A DNA stretch of 64,000 bases, taken from positions 386,357-450,356 of the forward strand of contig NC_030996.1 in assembly GCF_000149955.1 (NCBI RefSeq), given 5' to 3'. The number at the start of each line of letters is the position of its first letter. Positions within the stretch are counted from its first letter, which is position 1. Positions 31,900 through 43,825 of this stretch are shown here, piece by piece. The notes under the pieces were generated by a model. That model searched no databases. It worked only from the letters and a program-made list of their open reading frames with translations, and was not told where the DNA came from. Made by a program: the position numbers and the translations under genes. Source of the stretch: Fusarium oxysporum f. sp. lycopersici 4287 (taxonomy: Eukaryota > Ascomycota > Sordariomycetes > Hypocreales > Nectriaceae).

Positions 31900-33109
31900 C
31901 ACCCACGCGTTTACCCTGTCGGGACCGAAAGAGTGTGGCGTGACGGTATGGGGAAGGCGAGCCAAATGCCCGAGATGACACGAGGAGGGGGATGCGTTGT
32001 GAGTGAACTGTTCACTTTCGGTGGAGGAGTTTCAGAGTGTTTAATCCTACGGTATCCACATTTGGTGTCTCTGTAGCCAATCATGAGCTGGCCTGTGCGA
32101 GTTACTCAAAGGAGTTAGGGTTGGGGTCTCGTTTATTTGTCCATATCCGAATTAGACAGGGATCGTCGCTTTGGTATTCTTGGCTAATGGTCTCAAACCC
32201 TCCGCTGCATTCTGACTGCATAACGGCGCTGCAACAAGCGAATACAGTCAATTGATAAGTGATCTCATTAGTAAGATGATGCTTCAGAGTGTCAGAGGTG
32301 AAGTAAAAGTTTGCCTTGCTGGCTTCCTGATCATGTCCCAGGCTTGTTATCAGTGCATGCGTCACTAATTTGGAGCTGCCCAAACTTGTACTACAGACAT
32401 GATCTGCAGGCTGGATGTAAGTTCTTCCTTGCTTTTGACACACTGTTGATCAAACTTCGCTTACATCTCTCTATGCCCACTCAAGTCGGTTAGTCTTGAT
32501 ACAAGTGATCGACATATCCTGGTAAGGGATGCTACACCAGGTCAACTTACAGGGTTACTTTCTATCAACTCCCGTTCTTTTGTTATCAAGCATGAATACT
32601 ACTGATGATGCTAGGGTATGACTGTTGAGCGAGAGCAACTGGTGGGTGGAGATCCAAGTTTACTGAAGGCCGGACCTTCGGCATAACAGTATCGTCCGTG
32701 TTCTTGACAACGCCTTGACTGATTTTATTGTGTACCGATACGTCTTCGACCATGGCATTTAGATCAACATTCTTATAACCAATCGCAGTCAGGTACCTAA
32801 AACGGTTATTCGGCGCCCCTCTTAGAAACTGAGAAGAGATAACTGGAACAAACTTCTGACAGACAATCCCGGCGATAAAGAACACGGCATATTTTTCACA
32901 ATATTGTTAAAAGCTTGTATGGTGAGTAGTACTCAGGATGCTATCAAAGTTTACATTTCAGCCTCATAGTTGCGGGGTAAAAAGTGTAGAGGCCATTACA
33001 AGCCCAGAGGCCACCTCATATTAGGATTTGGCTGTGAAGTTATTTAATGAAACCACCGAAGTTTCCGTTGAAAATGGTGTATAAATAGAGCCTGTCTCCG
33101 CCTTCGTTA
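31900..33109. other. Gene-free stretch
   Basis: About 1.2 kb upstream of the regulator. A 99-codon minus frame at 32586-32885 has no recognisable domain. A TATAAATAG site lies at about 33079, just before the exonuclease remnant. Confidence 0.4.
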
Positions 33110-33762
33110 CAGAGAGGACACAGTGAAGAAGTATTCCACAATTGAGAGTAAAACGAGCAGGGTTGTCCTCGAGGACCCTCTCATATCCAAGTGTCTTTGG
33201 GATATACGCAACGACGCCGACGCCCTTTGGCCCACTACAAGGTCCGTCTTGCGGGTGTAACGGACATACAGCTCCTTGAGAATGCCTCCCGCGTTGGCGA
33301 TAAGACGTACGTCCGTGGGCTTGACAGCTGTGTTGAGAAGGATCTAAGGCTGGGATTCATGGAACTCCACAGATGGATCGGAACCAAGCAGGCGGTTAAA
33401 ATTCGCATGGCTGACAACATTTTCTCCCGCCGCCCCTTAAACGCTGAAGCAGAAAAATACTGCATCAATGACGTTGTACACCTGCCTGCGCTACAAGATA
33501 CTTACACAAAGCGGATTAACAGACAATGGATGAAAAAGGCTATGCACGAGAGTGCGCGTCGTGTGGTCGAAGCCTGCTCACCAGAGTACAAGCCCCAATC
33601 TCAGAACAAGAGGCTAGGGCCGTGGGGATCAGGATCGGGGATCAAGACATTGACCATGGATGAATGGCTCGAAAAGCATGACGAAGACAGGATGGATAGA
33701 CTGGATAAGGAAATGTTCGATAATGATGGCTGTGACGACTCCAGACGGGTCTGGGAAAATTA
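33110..33762 (+). pseudogene. Truncated 3'-5' exonuclease (DnaQ/RNase D-like) remnant
   Basis: Similarity starts abruptly near 33110 without an ATG. One frame gives VVLEDPLISKCLWDIRNDADALW and ends at about 33228; the next frame continues AHYKVRLAGVTDIQLLENAS. The join needs one extra base in CTTTGG|CCC, so there is a 1-bp deletion. DIRNDADAL corresponds to the ExoII motif, and YCINDVVHLPAL to the ExoIII-type region, of fungal proteins with this domain. The first catalytic motif (ExoI) is missing. The tail HESARRVVEACSPEYKP also belongs to the family. It is a 5'-truncated, frameshifted copy and should be inactive. Confidence 0.7.
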
Positions 33763-34316
33763 ATTCGAAAGACGTCGCATGGGACGATACTTTCGATAGT
33801 CATTGGCAACATGAAAACATACCAGTGTGGAAGCTATCTGCTGGAAGCCCTTATACACACCTTAAGCACGTGCCTCCAAGGTAAGCTGACATTATGGGAG
33901 AACGGTGCTCAGTTTGCAACCAGATGCTGTTTATTTGTACTCTGCATGTTTTCATAAGAGACACAGCTTTAGTGCTCTGTTCATGGCAATGTCTGTCTTT
34001 ATCTAATCGCTGTAAGTATACAAAAGATATGGAACAAAGAAAGGTCCAGGTCTAGAGCTAAGCATATCAAGGAGAGCATCGTTCTGTGTGTTCATGATTG
34101 TAACGTCATCTATCTTTGCGAGCTCAGAATCAATAATTGGAACATGAGCGTGAGCAGATTGTTCAAGCATGCCTAGTTTCAGGTGACGTAACAGGATGCG
34201 AAAGACTATTAATCAAGTTTTGTTACCTTAACCAATCAAGCTTGTTTGCATATTTTCTTGTAAGCCGTACCAATTGTTCTCTGGTCCGGAAATATACAAT
34301 ACACGCTGCAGACATG

Positions 34317-34350
<34 letters not shown>

Positions 34351-34686
34351 TTGTGACAAAGTTTCGCCGAACACGCAAAGGAGGATATTGTTCGCATTTC
34401 GATCTTAGGCAAGCGTCTGATTTGGATAATATTTGAGGATAACGAATATCATAGCTTGCTTCAAATAATGAGCTCTTGGTTTTGTTCAAGCCTCAGCCCT
34501 GCATTGTGCAATGTTCAGGGCTGTTAGCAGGACATGAAGAAAGTATATACTGTAGTTTTCCAAAGATATAAACCCCTGCTATACTCAACAACTGTACTTG
34601 AATACTACACTAGCCTTGCCAAAGGCTGAAGCCCGCCATCTCTTAAGTCTCAAACACTACCCGGTAACCTGGAACTCATCGTCAAC
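33763..34686. other. Spacer with a 30-nt poly(A) tract
   Basis: No gene is seen. The frame at 33763-33884 may be the decayed tail of the exonuclease remnant. A pure A run fills 34317-34346. A TATA-like ATATAAAC lies near 34565, ahead of the next remnant. Confidence 0.45.
34317..34346 (+). repeat. Poly(A) homopolymer, 30 nt
   Basis: Uninterrupted A run. It could be the 3' end of a retro-inserted sequence, a simple repeat, or an over-called homopolymer; no target duplication is evident. Confidence 0.7.
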
Positions 34687-35581
34687 ATGGCTACCAACTC
34701 ACAACCGTTATGCCACGAATCAATATCTCATACAGTATCTTCGTGCAATTTCTGAGCAAGATTAATAAAGGCATCTTCAGGGACGCATCAATTGACGCTC
34801 TAGGCAAGGTACAGAAAGTCCACCAAGCCCAGTCGCGTTTCCTGATTTGGTACCCTGACCTTACGGCTGTTGTGCTTGGACCCGCTAAGCCGCCTTCTCA
34901 TAGATACCCATCACAGAATGAGATCGATGAACTTCTCGGTGACTTGAGAAGTGTGAGCGACTTTTTGTTTGACACGGAACATAGGTTCTGCTCTGGCCAG
35001 GAGAACGAGCGGAATATGCTGAAGCCACTGGAGGAGGTGACAGCTAGCTTAGATAGACAGCTGGATTGTATTCAGTTGGCAATCAACAAGCTTAATCCTT
35101 ACCGTGGACCTAAGGATATCTACGGCATGTATCATGGTGTCCTCGTGACGCCGAGTTGGCCAAAGCTGACAAAGAGGATGGCACCGGTGGGATTGAGGAA
35201 CAGATGATGGAAAAGGAAATCCAGATGAGCATGGTTCTCAGCCTAGCAGGGGTTTGCAGGATTCTCGAGAGAGTTCAACACCCATCGACGAGTAATAGAA
35301 AATGCTACTAACATCTTTCAGAAAGACCTCGTCCTTCGTACAGCCACGGGTGTAGTGATGGGTGGCTGATGGAGAGTCTCAGTGCCAGTCTCCCGATGTC
35401 TATTACCGAAAGTACCATGTGGTCTAAGGAAATAAAGAAAATGTGTCTAGAAAATGCCAAACCAGAAACCGATGTCGCTTTTAAACCATTTATCACCTCC
35501 TGTCATTACGATAAGCCAACTTGTACCCGAATCCACATTCTAAACCGCATGTCTGCCCTGGAAATGTCAGAAGACATTTAG
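34687..35581 (+). pseudogene. Degenerate helical gene, possibly related to fungal STAND-protein N-termini
   Basis: The ATG at 34687 opens MATNSQPLCHESISH and stops after 22 codons. The frame from 34731 then runs in another register for about 155 codons (KGIFRDASIDALGKVQKVHQ, then QSRFLIWYPDLTAVVLGPA). Near 35152 coding character moves to a third frame (ELAKADKEDGTGGIEEQM), and a final exon-like block runs to 35581 (WSKEIKKMCLENAKPETDV). The RFxIW...L pattern is like the short helical domain at the start of many fungal NACHT or ankyrin proteins; this is resemblance by eye only. At least two frameshifts are needed. An apparent intron before the last block would be only 30 bp. Confidence 0.5.
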
Positions 35582-35590
35582 ACCAAACCT

Positions 35591-36305
35591 TCAACCAGTA
35601 TGGTTAAGGTTAAAGCCTCCATGCATCTGGGAGGTGTCCCCCAGCTCGAACCCTGGGACATAGCCCCAGGTGTTCTCGTTCCACCCTATAAGTCACAATA
35701 TTAGTCTTGGAACATTGAACCGTGTTTAGTAAACTTACCTTGTTCTCCACCGTATCCGCGTCCCAGGGCCCCAATAGAGGGCATTTGCATGCCTGGTATC
35801 GGAACTAGGCCCGTTGCCGGTGCCTGATGACAGGGGCAGGTATGTATATCCGGAGTATGGTGAACATGCATGACCGCGGTCGGCACAAAAAGCGGCTTAT
35901 GATCTTCCGCATAATATACGTGACCATGTCCCGGGATTACCGTGCAATGGGTAGCCACTGCATATTCTTTCGTAAAGGCCAGCGAAGGAGTTGAAGGGCT
36001 CGGCGGTGAGTTCTTCTCCTCCTCATCACGCTGGTTCTTGGGCCTTCCAGCTACTTTCTTGCCTCGCGCATTTCGGCGGGGAGCACGCCTCGGTGGGGTG
36101 CTAGGGCTCTCCCGGTTTGCATCCTACGTCAGTCAGCTTTGTTGTGTAGTGTTTGCCATTGTGTATATCTTACCTCTTTCGTCTGAGCTGCAAGGCGCTT
36201 GGGGGCCGACGAAGGGAGTGGTCGACGCTGCACAGCAAGCTGTGATGAGGGGGTCTCTCGGAGGGCAGGCATTAGGTATGGTCGAATGTTATTGTTTTCA
36301 GACAT
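35591..36305 (-). CDS. Small orphan protein with an AT-hook-like basic segment
   Basis: Three exons: 36305-36174, 36123-35739 and 35685-35591, encoding 203 residues. Both introns have good donors (GTAAGA, GTAAGT) and in-frame joins. The second restores GYGGEQGWNENTWGYVPGF and a stop at 35591. Residues 45-80 are basic and proline-rich, with KKVAGRPKNQR resembling an AT-hook (GRP core). The middle part is rich in His and Cys (MHVHHTPDIHTCPCHQ), which could bind metal. The C-terminus is Gly/Asn-rich. I recognise no family. A nuclear, DNA-binding role is possible but unproven. Its 3' end lies only 10 bp from the decayed plus-strand gene. Confidence 0.68.
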
Positions 36306-38581
36306 AATCTCAAAGAGTTAAGGATGTTAAGGGATATGTTATGAGTGAAGCGAGCAGGCGAATCAAAGGTGAAGAGTGAAAGTTTGCTTAAGCGCGGTTA
36401 TGATACTATTGATAGTAGTTGAAAAGAAGAACTTCTAACGGAATCAGGAATGGAGTCGTCCGACCTTTTGAACTTCACTGACTCCTTCCATCGCTTCCAG
36501 AATCACATGTCCAGTTGTCAATTAGACTGTTTGATATAGTGATGTATCAAAAATAACCGTTAGGTGGGGATCCACTATACGGCGTGGCGTTGGAAACATG
36601 ACGGGAATCAACGTCAGCGATGTGCTACTGTCCCCACCGACTGGTGAGTAAAACCCTTGTCCCATGTCTGTGCTGCTGTAGAGATTAGGTGGGTAGGAGA
36701 TAGGGTTGCTGCGTCATGGGGCAGTTCCGATCTGTTGGACCCTTTGCCGATGTTATGAAGATAGATGATTACTTGCGCCGTGATATCGTGGGGCGATCAG
36801 TACGACGATACTCTTGAGCAGTCCAGGTTCTTGGCTTGACTGTCATAGCACTGAGAGGAGCAAGGTTATAATTGTGGGCGATTTCATTCCATTCTATCTT
36901 GGAGGCAGTTCTGTCGCTTCATGATGACAGCCATCCTCGTACTAACGAACAGCGCCACGAGCCACTATGTTTCAGCATGAACACCTTAATACTCTCTCAT
37001 CCGACATCTAATGTTCTAGAAATCCTCTCAGGTACGTATTTCAAGCGCCAGCCAACACGGGCACGGGGCGTTTGGCTATGACCTCTTCTGCGAAAGTGTT
37101 GGCAAGCGTATGCGCCACCATAGCTATTGTTGTAAATGAGGAACAGGGGCTATTTCCTCCCATACTGGGCTACATGTGATATATTTCCGATCTATTGAGG
37201 TCTAGCGTATTCGCAATACCATCGATCATCGGAGTTGCCATGTTCTAGCGCTTGTTTCCATCAGATCTCAGTCTTATCAAACAGAGAAGTAGGACCAAGA
37301 CTTTCACCGGTATTTCGGCCTATGACTCACTCATTTCATTTGGTTTCAAATGAAGTCTAGATTGCGGTTATCGACAGTAGTAGTTATCATCAAGCGTTTG
37401 GAGGCGAGTTGTTGGCGTTGATAGTGGAGACCAAACGGTTCGGAGCGTCTGGCAGAGGGGCCGGTGTCCACTTTATGCCGTCCCGCCTCCGTGTCTTCGC
37501 TTAGCTGAAACCCCAGTTCCGCCAACATCCGGGGATGCTGGATGACTTTCCCCTTTTCTGTTTTATTGTCTGGATGGGGGCCCAATTACTGAAGAGAGAT
37601 GAGTGTGAAACCTGTAGAGCCCTTGCCCTGAGGTGAGCGGAGGGACGGTCCGCATTCGAGTTTGACAGTGTGTATGCAAAAAGCCTGTAACCTTACCAAA
37701 GAAGATAGATTTAGCTTTCACTGTGCCAAAGTGATGAGAGACGCTTGAAGGGCTGTATTATATTTATTGGTGACGGCTTCTTTTTTTACGACACAAAAAA
37801 AAAAGCGCAGACATAAAGGCCTCGCGCGATTATGTTGGAGCCGCCATCAAAGTCAGACGAGAGAGATCGTGGTCGATAGCAACAGCTGCTCCCCATATCG
37901 CGACCGAACTTGACAAGTGAGGGGCAGTTCAACATTTTGCCCAGATTGTAAACGAGCGTGCACAAGTCAGTAAAATGGTATAAACCCACTCTGCAGAAAA
38001 TAAGCAATTCATAACTCCTCCCAGCCACCATCGTCATCTCCGTCCTCCCCTGTTCTGAGTCGTCTCACCTCAAACATGAGCCAGCCACGACAGGCAAACA
38101 CACAGACACGAGACACTTCCTGAGCCCCAATTTTCTAACTCTACTTAACGCGTCGGGACCATCTCCGCGTGATGCACGACGCACGCCAAAGCCCCACTAA
38201 CGCGTTTGCTGTCTCGCGACGCGAGCAACCAAAATTAGATGGTTGGAGAGGCACGAGAGAAAGGTACATTGAGAGCGACAAGCTTGAATGTACCTTTCGC
38301 AAAGAGGACACCCTTGTCGAAAAGACAGCAAGGTCGGCAGCTTGGTGTTGCACAACGTTTGTTAGTGCATTTCGCGTGCATCTCTGCCCTGTGTTTGACC
38401 AGCAGCTGTGCCCAGATAGTTTCGGGGCGCACTGCACCGATGCAAGGCCCCAACGTTGCGCTGGCAGCCGGGCAGTCTGCCTCTGTCCCTCTTGACTCCC
38501 ACCATTTTTAGCAGTTATTGCTCTACTGCCACTCGCGTCTCGGTCCCTCGTGAATGCCGTCTGCTCGGCTTACCATGCGGC
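36306..38581. other. Gene-poor stretch before an assembly gap
   Basis: About 2.3 kb. ORFs are short and overlap on both strands without motifs. An 11-bp inverted repeat is at 38260-38297, listed separately. N starts at 38582. Confidence 0.4.
38260..38297. repeat. Inverted repeat with AAAGGTACATT arms
   Basis: Perfect 11-bp arms at 38260-38270 and 38287-38297 with a 16-bp loop. It could form a hairpin in RNA or be a factor site. No gene start is close. Confidence 0.55.
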
Positions 38582-39244
38582 NNNNNNNNNNNNNNNNNNN
38601 NNNNNNNNNNNNNNNNNNNNNNNNNNNNNNNNNNNNNNNNNNNNNNNNNNNNNNNNNNNNNNNNNNNNNNNNNNNNNNNNNNNNNNNNNNNNNNNNNNNN
38701 NNNNNNNNNNNNNNNNNNNNNNNNNNNNNNNNNNNNNNNNNNNNNNNNNNNNNNNNNNNNNNNNNNNNNNNNNNNNNNNNNNNNNNNNNNNNNNNNNNNN
38801 NNNNNNNNNNNNNNNNNNNNNNNNNNNNNNNNNNNNNNNNNNNNNNNNNNNNNNNNNNNNNNNNNNNNNNNNNNNNNNNNNNNNNNNNNNNNNNNNNNNN
38901 NNNNNNNNNNNNNNNNNNNNNNNNNNNNNNNNNNNNNNNNNNNNNNNNNNNNNNNNNNNNNNNNNNNNNNNNNNNNNNNNNNNNNNNNNNNNNNNNNNNN
39001 NNNNTCCTGCTTTGGTAGATCCGGCGCGCGGTCTAGCTGTTGGCGTCGCCTTCGTACGTGATGAGGGCGGCTGTCAGTGTGTTGTCGCGATGCCTTCTCA
39101 CCAAGTTGGATTGCGCCAAATGTCAATGCCACTGTGGACATGGCTCGGCTTGGTTTCTTGTGCAATGTGATGTACTGGTCCATGATTGATCTATTTTTCC
39201 TTGTATATATTGATCTATTCCATGACGTCGATGTCTGTTCCAGT
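38582..39244. other. Assembly gap and 3' flank of the AhpD-like gene
   Basis: N fills 38582-39004 (423 bp). The remaining 240 bp up to the next stop codon show no gene. Confidence 0.6.
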
Positions 39245-39964
39245 CTACACATCAGGCTCAACCTCGTCCACCGTCGGCACCTTGTGCAATTCGACCCCAA
39301 AGAACTTTGACACTTCCTTGACACTATCCCAAATGACTTGAACATCCTCCTTCGACACCCCAATTCGCCGCGTTCCCCGAATATGCCAATGCGTCTCCAG
39401 CGGGAGATTCTGGCTCATGATCACCGGCAGCACCACAAGCTGCGTGTCCGTATCGTCCAAGACTTGCCGATCCGATAGAAACAATCCATATGTGATCTCC
39501 GCCGAGACCCATGCGAAATCCTTGTGCGCGTCAAACAATCCCATCGTATCCCCCGCGTTTCGAGTATACACTTTCTTGAACCAATCGATTCCGCGGTCGT
39601 GGTTTGCTTGATCAGCCTGCCATCCGTCACGCGTTTGGCTTAAGTCTCGGTCCTCGGGTTTCTCTACCTTCATGATTGACAGGATGGCTTCGAGGGGCTT
39701 GCACACGCCCACGAGGATGGTGGTCTTGATGAGGGCTTCGCGAAGGCGTCGTACGAGAGCTTGACGCGATCCGCTGGTCTGATAGACTTCCTGGCGGGTG
39801 AGGTATTGGTATAGAGCTGCTGCAGATTCGGGATCGGGACTGGCGGAAAGACAGGCGATGACGAGGAGATACCAGCGCTCGTCGCCTAGATGTGTGTCTT
39901 TGAAGCGGGTTTCGATGCTTTGGAAGAGCTGGGATAGCTCCGGGGTGAGTTCCGTAGGTGCCAT
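39245..39964 (-). CDS. AhpD / carboxymuconolactone decarboxylase-like protein
   Basis: This single exon gives 239 residues from the ATG at 39964 (context CACAATGG); codons upstream are in frame but contain no ATG. The core RWYLLVIACLSAS, then RREALIKTTILVGVCKPLEAILS-like helices at about residues 30-100, fits the AhpD/CMD helical fold. SGSRQALVRRLREALIK is a conserved-looking segment of the fungal version. No CxxC redox pair is seen, so a peroxidase-reductase role of the AhpD kind is unlikely by itself. The C-terminal half (THWHIRGTRRIGVSKEDVQ) is typical of fungal homologues with an alpha-helical repeat. The biochemical role is unknown. Confidence 0.7.
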   Translation of the reverse strand: MAPTELTPELSQLFQSIETRFKDTHLGDERWYLLVIACLSASPDPESAAALYQYLTRQEVYQTSGSRQALVRRLREALIKTTILVGVCKPLEAILSIMKVEKPEDRDLSQTRDGWQADQANHDRGIDWFKKVYTRNAGDTMGLFDAHKDFAWVSAEITYGLFLSDRQVLDDTDTQLVVLPVIMSQNLPLETHWHIRGTRRIGVSKEDVQVIWDSVKEVSKFFGVELHKVPTVDEVEPDV

Positions 39965-40986
39965 TGTGACTGTTGTAGATTTGGTAGAGGTCAATGCTCA
40001 TGAAGAGTTGGCGACGTAAAGATTTAAGTAGCATTGAGCATATAGCTTCCTTGTAAGACTCTGGTGGATAAGGTTCCTCCCCCTCTCTGTTTAACGCGGC
40101 ATCTCGGTAGCCACGTGGATCACTGTAGCGACACAACAAACTCAATTAAGATGATTCATTGGTAATTTCATGTGAAATGTTACGTCTCATTCCATTCCAC
40201 AGCGCACACGCCTTAAGGCGGTGGTGGTTATCTCATCTTGAACCTCCCCGCGCCGCCATCGGCCGCTGACCCCGCATCCCGATTAAGCTTGAGCTTGCGA
40301 TTCACGAGCTCGACCAAATCTGAACGTAGTGAGAGGCCACACAAAAGCTGCCCGCTACATAAACTAAATTGCACCATGAATATATCGTTCGCTGGAGAAG
40401 CTGTGAGATGTGCGTAACAAAAACGCTGCAAAGTGCGGTCGGTAGTTCGACATACTTCCGTAGGTTCCGGAGTCGCAGCTGGATCAACTGCCGTGCCGTG
40501 ATTCCTTGTCCACCAGATTGAACATTGCACAGCGCATGACAAGAGACATAGACTATCTCGACAACTTAGCCAGCAATTATCAAGATTTCAGGCTCGTTTC
40601 GTATGCAAAGAGCTTTGCGCTGATAATGCTTCCCATTAACGATTCGCGCATCATGTATGTCAAGTCACCATGGCCGAATCCTCCATTCGGTCACGAGGCA
40701 AGGAGAGCATCGCAACTCGTGATACATATGCAGCATGGCCAATTCTTTCGCAGGATCTCAGGTGCTAGGAGCTACCATTTTGAGAAATTGCTCATTTCTT
40801 CCTGTCAGCTTACCCGAAATCCGATATCTTACCTCCGCTGACACTCTGCTCCAAGGCAAAGTCCGACAAGTCCGCTTCTTGAGATGCATATATCATAGAT
40901 ACTCCATGAACATTCTCGCATGTGTCGTGACATTATAATAGACGAATGATACTCACAGGCTAATTCTGTTTCAAGTCACCGTGATC
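39965..40986. other. Divergent spacer between AhpD-like and SRPBCC genes
   Basis: About 1 kb. Frames at 40228-40542 (minus) and 40506-40841 (plus) lack motifs. TATAATA at 40934-40940 is 47-53 bp before the SRPBCC ATG and may be its TATA element. Confidence 0.4.
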
Positions 40987-41545
40987 ATGGGCCAAAAAGC
41001 ATCCTTGGTTGTCGAAGTCGAGATCGATGCTCCAGTTGAGGTCGTCAAATTACTTGTAAGGCAGTACCGGATAGCTTTGACCTATATCTAATAGCATATA
41101 GTTCAAAGACTTTCCTCGCTTCCCAGAATGGAGCAGCTGGTCCATCGAACCAGTAGTCTCATCCAAAAAGATCGATGACTTGATGCCGATGGAGAAGATG
41201 AAGGTCGACGTCAAAGATGCAAAACTCACAGCCACTCTCCTCGTCAGTAATTCCTTTCAGATCCCTCAAATTACGTTCCTAACTAAGTATCAGAGAAATG
41301 ATCCTGATGTATTCGAGTGGGAGGGAGGTTTATGGCCACTTGTTACAGGTCGTCATGAGTTTAGCTGGAGAGCGAGCAGAAAGTCTCCTGGAGGAACGAC
41401 GTTTACGCAAAGAGAGAATTGGCACGGTCTCATTGTGTTTCTTTGGAAGCCGGGTTGGATTATAGGAAGAAGTGCGAAGAGAAACTTTGAAGGGTTTAGT
41501 GCAGAGGTGAAGAGGGAGGCAGAGAGGAGGGCAGCGGCACTGTAA
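40987..41545 (+). CDS. SRPBCC / polyketide-cyclase-like (START-fold) protein
   Basis: Two exons, 40987-41055 and 41102-41545, encoding 170 residues. The N-terminus MGQKASLVVEVEIDAPVEVV is the first beta strand of the fold with the typical IDAPxEVV pattern. The exon junction gives KLLFKDFPRFPEWSSWS, matching the conserved D(F/Y)xxYPxWxxx helix-loop. Later strands include TFTQRENWHGLIVFLWKPG, and the last 20 residues form the long C-terminal helix (FSAEVKREAERRAAAL). Such proteins form a hydrophobic ligand pocket. Fungal single-domain members are mostly uncharacterised. It lies 719 bp upstream of an SDR gene on the same strand, with no further sign of a pathway. Confidence 0.85.
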
Positions 41546-42264
41546 TAAATGCGGCCGGCATTGTTGTGGTTACGTATGAGCTATTGTTTTGTTTACAGTG
41601 AACTTAAACCTCAATTTGGCGTGCATCTTCAATTTACTTCTAAAATCAAGACTTATCAAGAATCGATCTGCTTCCCTTGGTTCATCGCATTGCATTCGGC
41701 CAGCTGTCCAGGGCTGCATTTCCGTTTCGCCTCATTTCAAACTTAGAATAATACGATCTCCACAAATAAAACTCTAGAAAGCAGATGACCATTGACTTCA
41801 AAGCGACATCAACCAACAATGGCCGTCGATGTTGTTGTCAGACACTTCAATATGATCTGATCCAGGGTAACGGGACCTGAAAACGTGGGGGTTCACGTGG
41901 ACACCCACGCTCGTATCAACACTCGGCATACCCGGATCGGTCAACCGTTACGCGGGGGATGAAATATTACTCTGAATCTATCTAGATACATTCTTTTCTT
42001 TCAAGGAAGGTGATGGATTTGACCGCTACTCAAATAGGAAATCTTTGCCAATCAGCTGAGACCTACATAACGCGTCCCCCCTCGCAGCTCACCAAAATCG
42101 AGGTCTTGGATCAGCAGAAGAATGTCATGTTTTTCTTGGTGCCGTGATCGGGATTCGGAAAGGATCACCAGATGTTGAGGGCTGAATAAAACTGACCCTC
42201 TATCCCCTCACTTGGATCCTCTGTATTATATCTATTCATCAATTGACATAGTTACATCCTCAAT
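41546..42264. other. Promoter region of the five-exon SDR gene
   Basis: 719 bp. An E-box-containing palindrome is at 41885-41910, listed separately. No gene is seen. Confidence 0.4.
41885..41910. promoter_or_regulatory. Palindrome centred on CACGTG
   Basis: CACGTG at 41895-41900 sits inside an imperfect inverted repeat with CGTGGG and CCCACG outer arms. It is about 365 bp upstream of the SDR ATG and could bind a bHLH factor; this is inference. Confidence 0.35.
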
Positions 42265-43392
<1,128 letters not shown>

Positions 43393-43825
43393 ATAGGAAC
43401 AAGTCTCCGTCAAACTGGTCTCGAGTGCTGTTATGATAGACGTTGAATATTTGAATGGACGTATAAAGTCCAAATGGTGGCCCAAATGCATGAATGGTCT
43501 TATTGCCTTCTTGTGTCGGTCCTGGAGTGACCTCAGGGAGCAAGAAAACTTCTGACATTGAATCAGGGTGCCAAAATAAACTGATCTAAAAGCCTAAGAA
43601 GATATACCAAGTTTATCTAAGTGTTTTTATCACTTAGACAAGAGGTCCTAAGTTTTCTTGCCTCCCGTTGCATGGGTCCTGGGACAAGATATCTCACGTC
43701 AGCCGATCTCCACTAAGATCCTCCTTCCCACACAATTTCATCTTCATAGAGCCTCTTAACTGCCACCCCATTTCTGCAACATCTAACATTGAAAGCACCA
43801 CAGGTGTGGCTTGATCTCTACCACG
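43393..43825. other. Spacer carrying a MITE
   Basis: 433 bp between two plus-strand genes, containing the element at 43536-43666 and no gene. Confidence 0.45.
43536..43666 (-). mobile_element. MITE, copy 2 (131 bp)
   Basis: It starts GGGAGCAAGAAAACTT and ends AAGTTTTCTTGCCTCCC, giving inverted repeats broken by one extra base. Its reverse complement aligns along its full length with 23000-23130. GGTCCTGG occurs on both sides about 10 bp outside the ends, but whether that is a target duplication is unclear. Confidence 0.75.

Noticed and set aside
31660..31965. Start of the second Zn2Cys6 gene at the upstream ATG, 31965
   Set aside because: It is in frame and possible, but the downstream ATG at 31899 precedes the conserved Lys/Ser-rich start; kept as an alternative only.
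32586..32885. 99-codon minus-strand ORF
   Set aside because: No motif and no supporting promoter or neighbours; could be a decayed fragment but I cannot support it.
35640..35665. GGGTTCGAGC-type string resembling a tRNA T-loop
   Set aside because: It lies inside the last exon of the orphan gene and no cloverleaf can be drawn around it.
38169..38495. 108-codon plus-strand ORF before the second gap
   Set aside because: Overlapping frames of similar length exist on both strands and the codons cover a hairpin repeat; no protein-like pattern.
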